Shown here piece by piece: positions 53,033 through 61,382 of a stretch of DNA of 64,000 nucleotides. The stretch lies in NCBI RefSeq assembly GCF_019049285.1, contig NZ_JAGMUL010000032.1:59924-123923 (forward strand), in the 5' to 3' direction. A program made the position numbers and the translations under genes. Position 1 is the stretch's first letter. Each line of letters opens with the position of its first letter. A model generated the notes under the pieces. That model saw only the letters and a list, made by a program, of their open reading frames with translations, was not told the origin of the DNA and ran no database searches. The stretch comes from Streptomyces sp. AC550_RSS872. Lineage in GTDB: Bacteria; Actinomycetota; Actinomycetes; Streptomycetales; Streptomycetaceae.

Positions 53033-54223
53033 TCAGCGCACCGCGACCACCGCGGACCCGTGCCCGAACAGCCCCTGGTTCGCGGCGATGCCCACCCGCG
53101 CCCCGGCGACCTGCCGGTCACCAGCACCTCCTCTCAGCTGCCAAGTGAGTTCGCACACCTGGGCGATGGCCTGGGCGGGAACAGCCTCCCCGAACGACGC
53201 CAGGCCACCGCTCATGTTCACGGGTATGCGTCCACCCGGCGCTGTCGAGCCCTCCCGCAGCAGCTTCACGGCCTCGCCCTGGCCGCACAGGCCCAGATCC
53301 TCATACCACTGCAACTCCAGCGAGGTGGACAGGTCGTAGACCTCTGCGAAGCTCAGGTCCTCGGGGCCGAGGCCCGCCTCCTCGTAGGCGGCGCGCGCGA
53401 TCGATTCCCGGAACGTTCCGTCCGCCGGTCGCACCGCCGCTGCCGAGTCCGTCGCTATGTCGGGCAGATCCAGGACCGTGTTGGGGTAGCGCGGCGTCAC
53501 AGTGGACACCGCACGGATACGCACCGGATCCGTGGCACCGTGCCGACGCGCGAACTCCATGCCGGCCAGCACAAGGGCAGCGCCTCCGTCCGAGGTCGCG
53601 CAGATGTCGAGCAGCCGCAGCGGGTCGGCGACCACCGCGGAGGCGGCGACCTCCTCGGCGGTGACCGGCTTGCGGTAGCGGGCGTAGGGATTCAGCGCGC
53701 CCAGTGCGGCGTTCTTCACCTTGACCTGCGCGAAGTCCTCCGGTCTGTCCCCGTGCACGGCCATCCGCCGACGCGCGTACAACCCGAAGTACGCAGGATT
53801 GGTCGCACCGAGAACTCGGAAGCGGAGCCAGTCCGGATCGTCGGGCCGGTCACCGCCCGCCGGCCGGAAGAACCCCTTGGGAGCCGCATCGGCCCCCACC
53901 ACGAGCACCACGTCCGCAAGTCCCGAAAGTATCTGCGCCCGCGCGGTGTTGACGGCCTGCGCCCCGGACGCGCACGCCGCGTACACGCTCGTGACCCGGG
54001 CGCCCTGCCAGCCGAGCGCCTTCGCGAACGTCGCCCCCGCCACATAGCCCGGATAGCCACCCCGCACGGTGTCCGCACCGACGATCGACCCGATGTCCCG
54101 CCACTCCAGTCCCGCGTCGGAGAGTGCCGCGCGGGCCGCTGCCACCCCGTACTCGACGAAGCCGCGTCCCCACTTTCCCCAGGGGTGCATCCCCACACCG
54201 AGCACCGCCACCTCGTCCGTCAC
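53033..54223 (-). CDS. Thiolase-like (lipid-transfer/SCP-x-type) acyl-CoA thiolase
   Basis: A 396-residue thiolase-fold protein. It opens VAVLGVGMHPWGKWGRGFVE, has the nucleophile-region TSVYAACASGAQAVNTARAQ with Cys, and ends VNMSGGLASFGEAVPAQAI and a His-bearing ANQGLFGHGSAVVAV. This resembles the SCP-x/lipid-transfer thiolase branch that works with an OB-fold DUF35 partner in steroid or long side-chain degradation. The GTG start overlaps the stop of that partner (GTGA). Bona fide thiolases have CxG near the C-terminus; here GHG is seen, as in the non-canonical branch. Confidence 0.9.
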   Translation of the reverse strand: MTDEVAVLGVGMHPWGKWGRGFVEYGVAAARAALSDAGLEWRDIGSIVGADTVRGGYPGYVAGATFAKALGWQGARVTSVYAACASGAQAVNTARAQILSGLADVVLVVGADAAPKGFFRPAGGDRPDDPDWLRFRVLGATNPAYFGLYARRRMAVHGDRPEDFAQVKVKNAALGALNPYARYRKPVTAEEVAASAVVADPLRLLDICATSDGGAALVLAGMEFARRHGATDPVRIRAVSTVTPRYPNTVLDLPDIATDSAAAVRPADGTFRESIARAAYEEAGLGPEDLSFAEVYDLSTSLELQWYEDLGLCGQGEAVKLLREGSTAPGGRIPVNMSGGLASFGEAVPAQAIAQVCELTWQLRGGAGDRQVAGARVGIAANQGLFGHGSAVVAVR

Positions 54224-54666
54224 GTCGCCACCCCCGTCGGCCGCCAATGCCAGGTCGTCCAGATGGTCTCGGAGTCCTCGTGCAGCACGCCCGGAACGAC
54301 CTCGACCTCCATGCCCACCGTCAGATCGGCGATGGTGATCCCGGGAACCGCCTGTCCCAGCACCACGAGGCGCTCGGATTCCAGCTCCACAGCGATCAAC
54401 GCGTACGGCTCCCAGGGAAGTTCCGGATCGGTCACATAGGGTGACGGAGGCCGATACCGGCTGTCCGTGTACGACCAGACGCGCCCGCGCCGCGAGAGCG
54501 GCACCTCCTCCAGGTCACCGCCGGAGCAGTCCGGGTTGCGGCAGTGGGCGTCCTCCCGCGGAAAGAAGACCGAAGCGCAGGTCGAGCAGCGGGTGCCCAG
54601 CAGCCGGAAGTTCTCCCCGTCACCGGCGAACCACCGGGCGACCACAGGCATGCGCGTGCGTGGCAT
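54220..54666 (-). CDS. OB-fold/zinc-ribbon (DUF35) partner protein
   Basis: A 148-residue protein with AGGAGGGAC before the ATG at 54666. The zinc ribbon reads LLGTRCSTCASVFFPREDAH followed by CRNPDCSGG (CxxC...CxxxxC). The OB-fold reads RRGRVWSYTDSRYRPP, EPYALIAVELESERLVVLGQ and GMEVEVVPG. Such proteins pair with thiolases or acyl-CoA hydratases and shape their substrate channel. It is coupled to the downstream thiolase. A 17-bp palindrome lies just upstream. Confidence 0.9.
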   Translation of the reverse strand: MPRTRMPVVARWFAGDGENFRLLGTRCSTCASVFFPREDAHCRNPDCSGGDLEEVPLSRRGRVWSYTDSRYRPPSPYVTDPELPWEPYALIAVELESERLVVLGQAVPGITIADLTVGMEVEVVPGVLHEDSETIWTTWHWRPTGVAT

Positions 54667-54686
54667 AGTCCCTCCTGAGAAATGAA

Positions 54687-54703
54687 TCTGACGGGACGTC
54701 AGA
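54687..54703. promoter_or_regulatory. Palindromic operator upstream of the DUF35-thiolase pair
   Basis: TCTGACGGGACGTCAGA has perfect 7-base arms (TCTGACG/CGTCAGA) about GGA. It lies 21 bases upstream of the DUF35 gene start, between its probable promoter and ribosome site. The symmetry is typical of TetR-type operators at acyl-CoA catabolism genes. The regulator is not in the window. Confidence 0.65.
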
Positions 54704-54856
54704 AGTGTGCCACGGGCAAACGCGAAGCGGCAGAGCGACCTTGCGAGTGGATTGCATCCGGCTGCTTCCCTCGCGGAACGGACTCCTGACAGACGCAGGA
54801 CACGCCCAGGCGAAACGCGAGCCACCGCGCCGGAGAATTTCGGGGCGCTGAGAACC

Positions 54857-55154
54857 GTGGACCCCACCAGCATTGAGGAGATGCGCTATTTCACCCCGCA
54901 CAACTTCGTGGGCGAGCGCATCGACGGCTGGCATCAGCCCGTTTGCATCCTCCCCCGACCGGTCGCCGAAGCGCTCCACCCGGCCCTGCGGCGGCTCCTG
55001 CGCAGGGCTGATCGCGGAGAAATCCGGCCACAGCCGCGGCTCGACCATGGGCCTGACGATCGTCCGGCTGCCGACCAAACCCACCACGCCGTACGTACCA
55101 GGACAGCCCCTCGTGCCCTGCTACGCGCGCGAGGGTGAGCCCACCAAGCCCTGA
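54857..55154 (+). pseudogene. Broken D-Ala-D-Ala dipeptidase (VanX-like) gene
   Basis: Frame one (GTG at 54857 to about 55000) reads VDPTSIEEMRYFTPHNFVGE, RIDGWHQPVCILPRPVAEAL, typical of the N-terminus of VanX-type M15 peptidases. The next recognisable block, LIAEKSGHSRGSTMGLTIV, RLP, QPLVPCYA, lies in another frame from about 55008 to 55154. The roughly 50 residues between them (CYRPQRAV region) are deleted. The zinc-ligand Asp of SHSRGxxxD is Gly, and the C-terminal Glu/His region is missing. It is dead by several independent lesions. Confidence 0.75.
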
Positions 55155-55204
55155 TAGCCAGCCCCCGGAAGACGCCCTTCCGCTGATCGGATACAGTCCG
55201 CCGC

Positions 55205-55741
55205 GTGTCCGAAACTCAGTTCTCCACCCCCAACTCCGCAGCAGACTCCCACTGTTCGAGCTGCGGCGCGCCCTACGGAGAGGGCGTCTCCGGCTGGCCC
55301 CGAACCTGCCCGGTGTGCGGCACGTTGGCCTACCGCAACCCCCTGCCGGTAGCCATCGCACTCCAGCCCGTGTACGACACCAAGGGGACCGCCTTGGTCG
55401 TCATCACCCGTACCATCGCCCCCGCGCGCGGAGGCATCGCTCTGCCGGGCGGCTACATCGACGATCGCGAGGACTGGCGGCAGGCCGTCGTCCGCGAACT
55501 CAAGGAAGAGACCGGCATCAACGCGGCCGGCCGCGACGTACGACTCGCCGACGCGATGAGCTCCCCCGAAGGCCACCTGCTGCTGTTCGGCCTCCTGCCG
55601 GAACGGCCCGCCGACCGCCTCCCGACCTCGGCCGCCACGGACGAGACCGAGGGCTGGCACCTCCTGCACAGGCCGGAGGAGCTGGCGTTCCCGCTGCACA
55701 CGCTGGCGGTGAAGGCGTTCTTCGAGGGCCGCTACCTCTGA
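55205..55741 (+). CDS. NUDIX hydrolase with N-terminal zinc ribbon
   Basis: A 178-residue protein from a GTG start. Residues 17-45 form a zinc ribbon (CSSCGAPYGEG...TCPVCG). The NUDIX box follows: GGYIDDREDWRQAVVRELKE, then ETGI, fitting Gx5Ex7REUXEEXGU. The beta strands are VAIALQPVYDTKGTALVVIT and LLLFGLLPER. The architecture is like NudC-type or other zinc-ribbon NUDIX enzymes that hydrolyse NDP-X compounds; the substrate is not known. It overlaps the convergent GH31 gene by 10 bases. Confidence 0.92.
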   Translation: MSETQFSTPNSAADSHCSSCGAPYGEGVSGWPRTCPVCGTLAYRNPLPVAIALQPVYDTKGTALVVITRTIAPARGGIALPGGYIDDREDWRQAVVRELKEETGINAAGRDVRLADAMSSPEGHLLLFGLLPERPADRLPTSAATDETEGWHLLHRPEELAFPLHTLAVKAFFEGRYL

Positions 55742-58104
55742 GGCTCATCGAGCCCACGTATCCGCACGGGACGGGGTGACGTGATCACGCCGTCCTCGTG
55801 CTCCAGCTCCACCAGCAGCTTTCCGCCTTCCCAGCGGGTGACATAACGCTCGATCTCCGGTTCCTCCCAGCCGTCACCCGTATCAGGCACAACCAGCCCG
55901 CCCCCGGTACGCCCCCGGGCGGGCGCCCACACCTCCAGTTCCAGCCCGCCGTCGTCCCCACGCACGGGGACGACGGCGCCAGAGCGCGCCAGCACCGGGA
56001 TCCGGGACACGGGCGCCTCGACGAGAACCTGTCCCGGCCCTTCGTACGCCCGCCCCGTCGCCGTGTCGTACCAACGCCCTCGAGGCAGCTGCACCGCACG
56101 CCGGTCCGCGCCCGGATCAAGCACCGGCGCCACCAGCAGGCAGTCGCCCAGCAGAAACGCATCCTCGCAGTCGCGCAGCGCACGGTCCTCGGGCGCCGAC
56201 CACCACAGCGGACGTACATAGGGCGCCCCGGTGCGCCGGGCCAGATGTGCCAGCGTCACGAAGTACGGCAGCAGCCTCCGACGCTCGACGAGCGCCACGC
56301 GCGCGTGCTCCAGCGCCTCGGGGCCGAACTCCCATGGTTCCCGGCGTCCCGCCCGCATACTCGCGTGCGTACGGAACAGCGGCAGATACGCGGCCAACTG
56401 GAACCATCGCAGATACAGCTCCGGCGAGGGACTCCCGTCGAATCCGCCCACGTCCGGCCCCGAGTACGGCACCCCGCACAGCCCGAGGCCCAGGACCAGC
56501 GACAGCGAGGCCCGCAGCCCCGGCCAGCCCGTCGCGACGTCACCGGACCACGTTCCGCCGTAGCGTTGCATACCGGCCCACCCGGAACGTGAGAAGACAA
56601 AGGGCCGCTCCTCGGGCGCCAGTTCGAGCAGCCCCTCGTAGCCGGCCCGGGCCATGCACAGCCCGTAGACGTTGTGTGCCTCCCGATGGTCCCCGCCCCG
56701 CCCTTCCAGCGAGTGCCGGGCCGAACGCGGCAACGTCGACTCCCCGAACGCCGCGAACGAGGTCGGCTCGTTCATGTCATGCCAGAAACCCGAGAAACCC
56801 AGCCCCAGCCGTTCCTCGTACAGACCACCCCACCACTGCCGCACGCGCGCGTGCGTGAAGTCCGGGAAGACCGCCTCCCCAGGCCAGACGACCCCTCGCA
56901 CCAGCTGCCCGGAGGCGTCCCTCACGAACGCGTCCTCGGCCGACCCGCTGTCATACACGGCATTGCCCGGTGCGGCCTTGACCGCCGGGTAGACGATCGA
57001 CACCAGGCGGATGCCGTCCCCGCGCAGGTCCTCGGCAAGCTGTGGCAGTTTGGGGAAACCCTCCTGGTCGACCGTGAACACCTGGTGCTCGTCGTAGTGG
57101 TCGATGTCCAGATGGACGGCGTCCAGCGGCAGATCTCGCTCCTGATACCCCGAGACGATCCGCCGCACCTCCTGCTCGCTGCCGAAGCCCCACCGCGCGT
57201 GCTGGTGGCCCAGCGCCCACGCCGGCGGCAGCGCGGCCGCACCGGTGAGAGCGGCCCAGATGAGCAGTACGCGCGCGGGGGTACCCACTGTCACCCAGCA
57301 GCGCAGCGGGCCGCCGTCCATCCGCAGTTCGCTCGTCCCCGCCCGGTCATGCCCGGAACCGGCGCCCTCCTCGCCCTCCCGCAGCGTCACCGTGCCGTCC
57401 CACGAGTTGTCGTAGAACGCCAGGTGCGTGGCCGCGTCGGCCACCACCAGCTGCACCGGCATGGTGATGTACAGCGGGTCGTCGCCCGGGCCGAACGCAC
57501 GGCCGGGGTCGGTGTTCCACAGCCGATAGGTTCCGTCCCTCAACCGAGGGCCCGACGCCCGCCCTCCGAGCCCGAAGAACCGCGCGTCCGCGGCCACCTC
57601 CGAGCGCTGCATCCACCGTGCGGAACCACCACCCACCGGCTCCCACCAGCGCGGCGGCAGCTCACGCCGAAGCGTCACGCCCCCGGGCGTCTGCACCTCC
57701 ACGGCGCCGTGCCGCGAGATGACGACCGTCACCCGCTCGGCCACGACCCGCCAGCCACCGTCCTTGTCGGGCTCCAGCACCGCCCGGGGGTCTGGCTCCG
57801 GACAGCGGTCCACGAGCGCGTACGACGGCTCGGGACCGGACCCGTCCCAGCCCCAGAAGACGGCCCCGCTCACGGCGACGGTGATCCGCAGCTCGGACCG
57901 GCTGAACCGGATGACACCACCCCCCGGACTGGGCCGCACCTCCTGCACGGGTCCGGGCACCCGAGCGCGCTCGGCCCCCCGGCGCGGCAGCCCCGCGGCG
58001 TCGACACGCCTCCTGCGCCACGCCGCCCGCACGGTACGCAACCCCTGGGCCGCCCCCACAGAACCGACCACCTTCATCGAACGCACCAGGTCACGACCGT
58101 CCAT
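55732..58104 (-). CDS. GH31 family alpha-glycosidase
   Basis: A 790-residue enzyme (ATG at 58104; a GTG at 58131 is possible). The N-terminal beta domain contains FFGLGGRASGPRLRDGTYRL and WNTDPGRAFGPGDDPLYITM. The barrel has AWALGHQHARWGFGSEQEV, PLDAVHLDIDHYDEHQVFT, the nucleophile Asp in FWHDMNEPTSF and the acid/base Asp in GTWSGDVATGW. The GVPYSGPDVGGF and LPLFRTHASM motifs are also present, then the C-terminal beta domains. There is no signal peptide, so it is likely intracellular. GH31 enzymes cleave terminal alpha-glucosides or alpha-xylosides. The enzyme class is sure; the substrate is not. Confidence 0.93.
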   Translation of the reverse strand: MDGRDLVRSMKVVGSVGAAQGLRTVRAAWRRRRVDAAGLPRRGAERARVPGPVQEVRPSPGGGVIRFSRSELRITVAVSGAVFWGWDGSGPEPSYALVDRCPEPDPRAVLEPDKDGGWRVVAERVTVVISRHGAVEVQTPGGVTLRRELPPRWWEPVGGGSARWMQRSEVAADARFFGLGGRASGPRLRDGTYRLWNTDPGRAFGPGDDPLYITMPVQLVVADAATHLAFYDNSWDGTVTLREGEEGAGSGHDRAGTSELRMDGGPLRCWVTVGTPARVLLIWAALTGAAALPPAWALGHQHARWGFGSEQEVRRIVSGYQERDLPLDAVHLDIDHYDEHQVFTVDQEGFPKLPQLAEDLRGDGIRLVSIVYPAVKAAPGNAVYDSGSAEDAFVRDASGQLVRGVVWPGEAVFPDFTHARVRQWWGGLYEERLGLGFSGFWHDMNEPTSFAAFGESTLPRSARHSLEGRGGDHREAHNVYGLCMARAGYEGLLELAPEERPFVFSRSGWAGMQRYGGTWSGDVATGWPGLRASLSLVLGLGLCGVPYSGPDVGGFDGSPSPELYLRWFQLAAYLPLFRTHASMRAGRREPWEFGPEALEHARVALVERRRLLPYFVTLAHLARRTGAPYVRPLWWSAPEDRALRDCEDAFLLGDCLLVAPVLDPGADRRAVQLPRGRWYDTATGRAYEGPGQVLVEAPVSRIPVLARSGAVVPVRGDDGGLELEVWAPARGRTGGGLVVPDTGDGWEEPEIERYVTRWEGGKLLVELEHEDGVITSPRPVRIRGLDEPQR

Positions 58105-58316
58105 GCTGCTCAGCCTGCCATTGACCGCCACACACGCGTGTGCCGTTCAACTGCCGTTCACCCGTGCCGGGACCACATCTTCACGACACGGACTATGTGG
58201 GGCGGACCCTGGTGTAGAAGTCGATCACATGGCATCGTCCGTGTCAGCCGCGTCACGCGCACAACCCAGCCGTGCGCGGAAGACGCACACGACGCGCACA
58301 GTCCGGGAGCCGCTCC

Positions 58317-60284
58317 ATGTCGATCATGAACCCTCAGCCGCTCTGGCAGCCAGATCAGGAACGCATCGCCCAGGCTCAGGTCACCAAATTCCAGGCCTGG
58401 GCGGCCGAACACCACGGCGCCCCATCCGAGGGCGGCTACGCGGCCCTGCACCGCTGGTCGGTCGACGAACTGGACACCTTCTGGAAAGCCGTCACCGAGT
58501 GGTTCGACGTACGCTTCTCCACCCCCTACGCGCGCGTGCTGGGCGACCGCTCGATGCCCGGCGCCGAGTGGTTCCCCGGCGCGACCCTGAACTACGCCGA
58601 GCACGCCCTGCGCGCTGCCGCCAGCCGCTCCGACGAACCCGCCCTTCTGCACGTCGACGAGTCCCACGACCCTCGCCCCGTGACCTGGTCCGAGCTGCGC
58701 CGCCAGGTCGGCTCCCTCGCCGCAGAGCTGCGCGCCCTCGGCGTACGCCCCGGAGACCGCGTCAGCGGCTACCTACCGAACATCCCCCAGGCCGTCGTCG
58801 CCCTCCTGGCCACGGCCGCCGTCGGCGGTGTCTGGACCTCCTGCGCCCCCGACTTCGGCGCCCGCAGCGTCCTCGACCGCTTCCAGCAGATCGAACCGAT
58901 CGTCCTGTTCACCGTCGACGGCTACCGCTACGGCGGCAAGGAGCACGACCGCCGCGACGTCGTCGCCGAACTGCGCCGCGAACTGCCCACGCTGCGCGCC
59001 GTGGTGCACATTCCGCTCCTCGGTACCGAGGCTCCCGACGGCGCCATCGAGTGGTCAGCCCTCACAGCCGCCGACGAGGAACCCGTTTTCGAACAGGTCC
59101 CCTTCGACCACCCCCTCTGGGTGCTCTACTCCTCCGGCACGACCGGCCTCCCCAAGGCCATCGTCCAGTCCCAGGGCGGCATCCTCGTCGAGCACCTCAA
59201 ACAACTCGGTCTGCACTGCGACCTGGGCCCCGAGGACCGCTTCTTCTGGTACACCTCCACGGGCTGGATGATGTGGAACTTCCTCGTCTCCGGCCTCCTC
59301 ACCGGCACCACGATCGTCCTGTACGACGGCAGCCCCGGCTTCCCCGACACGGGAGCCCAATGGCGCATCGCCGAACGCACGGAAGCCACCCTCTACGGCA
59401 CGTCCGCCGCGTACGTCATGGCCTGCCGCAAGGCCGACGTCCACCCCGGACGCGACTTCGACCTCACCAAGGTGCAGTGCGTCGCCACCACCGGATCACC
59501 ACTGCCGCCCGACGGCTTCCGCTGGCTGCACGACGAGGTCCGCGACGACCTCTGGATCGCCTCCGTCAGCGGCGGCACGGACGTGTGCTCCTGCTTCGCG
59601 GGAGCGGTGGCGACCCTGCCCGTGCACATCGGCGAGCTCCAGGCCCCCAGCCTCGGCACCGACCTGCAGTCCTGGGACCCCAGCGGCGAACCCGTCACCG
59701 ACGAGGTCGGCGAGCTCGTGGTCACCAACCCCATGCCGTCCATGCCGATCTACTTCTGGAACGACCCCGACAACAGCCGGTACCACGACAGCTACTTCGA
59801 CACCTACCCCGGCGTATGGCGACACGGCGACTGGATCACCGTCACCTCCCGCGGCTCCGTCGTCATCCACGGCCGCTCCGACTCGACGCTCAACCGCCAG
59901 GGCGTCCGCATGGGCTCGGCCGACATCTACGAAGCGGTGGAGCGACTCCCCGAGATCAAGGAATCCCTCGTCATCGGCATCGAACAGCCCGACGGAGGCT
60001 ACTGGATGCCCTTGTTCGTGCACCTGGCTCCGGGAGCCGCGCTCGACGAGAACCTCCTGAACCGCATCAAGCAGACCATCCGTGAACAGCTCTCACCACG
60101 TCACATCCCCGACGAGGTCATCGAGGTCCCCGGCGTCCCCCACACCCTCACCGGAAAGCGCATCGAGGTCCCGGTCAAGCGTCTCCTCCAGGGCACCCCG
60201 CTGGAGAAGGCGGTCAACCCGGGCTCCATCGACAACCTCGACCTCCTGCACTTCTACGAGGAACTGGCCCGCAAGCGCGCCTGA
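58317..60284 (+). CDS. Acetoacetyl-CoA synthetase
   Basis: A 655-residue ANL-superfamily ligase. Starts at 58317 (GGGAG upstream) with MSIMNPQPLWQPDQERI. The acetoacetyl-CoA synthetase hallmarks are AEWFPGATLNYAEHAL and LWVLYSSGTTGLPKAIVQSQ (P-loop). WYTSTGWMMWNFLVSGLL, SVSGGTDVCSCF, RHGDWITVTSRGSVVIHGRS and DSTLNRQGVRMGSADIY follow. The catalytic Lys is in TLTGKRIEVPVKR. It activates acetoacetate, or a related beta-keto acid, to the CoA thioester, linking ketone-body or polyhydroxybutyrate turnover to acyl-CoA metabolism. Length is normal. It stands alone, divergent from the GH31 gene. Confidence 0.93.
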   Translation: MSIMNPQPLWQPDQERIAQAQVTKFQAWAAEHHGAPSEGGYAALHRWSVDELDTFWKAVTEWFDVRFSTPYARVLGDRSMPGAEWFPGATLNYAEHALRAAASRSDEPALLHVDESHDPRPVTWSELRRQVGSLAAELRALGVRPGDRVSGYLPNIPQAVVALLATAAVGGVWTSCAPDFGARSVLDRFQQIEPIVLFTVDGYRYGGKEHDRRDVVAELRRELPTLRAVVHIPLLGTEAPDGAIEWSALTAADEEPVFEQVPFDHPLWVLYSSGTTGLPKAIVQSQGGILVEHLKQLGLHCDLGPEDRFFWYTSTGWMMWNFLVSGLLTGTTIVLYDGSPGFPDTGAQWRIAERTEATLYGTSAAYVMACRKADVHPGRDFDLTKVQCVATTGSPLPPDGFRWLHDEVRDDLWIASVSGGTDVCSCFAGAVATLPVHIGELQAPSLGTDLQSWDPSGEPVTDEVGELVVTNPMPSMPIYFWNDPDNSRYHDSYFDTYPGVWRHGDWITVTSRGSVVIHGRSDSTLNRQGVRMGSADIYEAVERLPEIKESLVIGIEQPDGGYWMPLFVHLAPGAALDENLLNRIKQTIREQLSPRHIPDEVIEVPGVPHTLTGKRIEVPVKRLLQGTPLEKAVNPGSIDNLDLLHFYEELARKRA

Positions 60285-60418
60285 CCCCCGCCCGGCCCGA
60301 GCCTCGCCAAACCACGCGAAGCCCGAGGCCGGACGCTTGCGACACCTCGTCCCGACGCCGTTGTCAGTGCCGCCGGTTACTGTGAGTGAGCATTGATCGA
60401 CTGCGCACAGGGGGAAAC

Positions 60419-61312
60419 ATGGCACACACCGACGACCAGACGATGCGGCGCGTCCTGCGTCGTGAAATCGCCGGCACGATCGGCCTGCTGACCGACGAGC
60501 ACGACTTCCGTGCCATGAGGCACTACCGCAGCTTCACCTTCGACGACCACAAGATCTATCTCCAACAGGTGGAGGCCCTCCTCAGGACCCGGGCCTCCCA
60601 AGGCAGCCATACTACGATCGCCCTCTTCGACCCACAGGAATACGCCGAGTTCTGCGCGCAAACGGACCTCGACCCCGACAACCCGTCGAGCCGCACGCGC
60701 TTCACCGCCGAACTCGCAACCACCGGACCCACCCTCCCCTACCAGGGCGAGCCCCTGGCAGACCTCGTCCCAGCCCTTGTCGACGAAGCCGTCCGACAAG
60801 CCACATGGGAGTACGCGTCCACACTCCTGGCACGCCTTGGCGCCTGCGCCACCTGCGGTGAGGACTTCGGCCGCGCGGCCTTCGCCCGGGCCTCGAACCT
60901 CCTCGTCCGCATCCTCGACACGGCCCACCCGGGAAGCCGACACCTCGTTTGCAGTGTCACGGGAACCCCCGAGACGCTCGTCTCTGTCCTGCATGCCGAC
61001 GAAGACGCCGAGGGCGCCACACACCTCGACCAGGCCGAAGCCCTGGAATTCACCACCGTCCTCGCCCTTGGCCTGGCCACCCAGAGCCCCGGCGGGCTCG
61101 TCATGCGGACCAGTACCCCCGGCTCCTGCGACCGCATCTACGGCTGGCGCCTGCGAGGGGAGGGCCTGGAACCTCTCACAGCAGGCGAGGTCTTCGACGC
61201 CTACTGCACCGATATCGATTCCGGAGATCTGATCTCCCCGGAATCGGGCGTCGACTACTGCGTCCCGCCGGATCTCGGCAATGAGGAAACCCCACCGGCA
61301 CACCAGCACTGA
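60419..61312 (+). CDS. Conserved hypothetical protein (297 aa)
   Basis: ATG at 60419 after AGGGGGAAAC. The N-terminal half contains IAGTIGLLTDEHDFRAMRHY, SFTFDDHKIYLQQVEALLR and TIALFDPQEYAEFCA. The second half has LARLGACATCGEDFGRAAFA (CxxC) and WRLRGEGLEPLTAGEVFDAY. I recognise the style of a Streptomyces-conserved protein of unknown function. No signal peptide or catalytic motif is apparent. It is closed by a strong hairpin shared with ptsI. Confidence 0.75.
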   Translation: MAHTDDQTMRRVLRREIAGTIGLLTDEHDFRAMRHYRSFTFDDHKIYLQQVEALLRTRASQGSHTTIALFDPQEYAEFCAQTDLDPDNPSSRTRFTAELATTGPTLPYQGEPLADLVPALVDEAVRQATWEYASTLLARLGACATCGEDFGRAAFARASNLLVRILDTAHPGSRHLVCSVTGTPETLVSVLHADEDAEGATHLDQAEALEFTTVLALGLATQSPGGLVMRTSTPGSCDRIYGWRLRGEGLEPLTAGEVFDAYCTDIDSGDLISPESGVDYCVPPDLGNEETPPAHQH

Positions 61313-61320
61313 ACACCGAC

Positions 61321-61351
61321 GGGGCGCTCCACCCAAGGAGTGGAGCGCCCC
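61321..61351. terminator. Bidirectional terminator between the hypothetical gene and ptsI
   Basis: Perfect 12-base arms GGGGCGCTCCAC (61321-61332) and GTGGAGCGCCCC (61340-61351) with a 7-base loop, between the convergent stops at 61312 and 61383. Confidence 0.85.
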
Positions 61352-61382
61352 ACAACAAACACGACGCGGTCGACCGGCCCGA

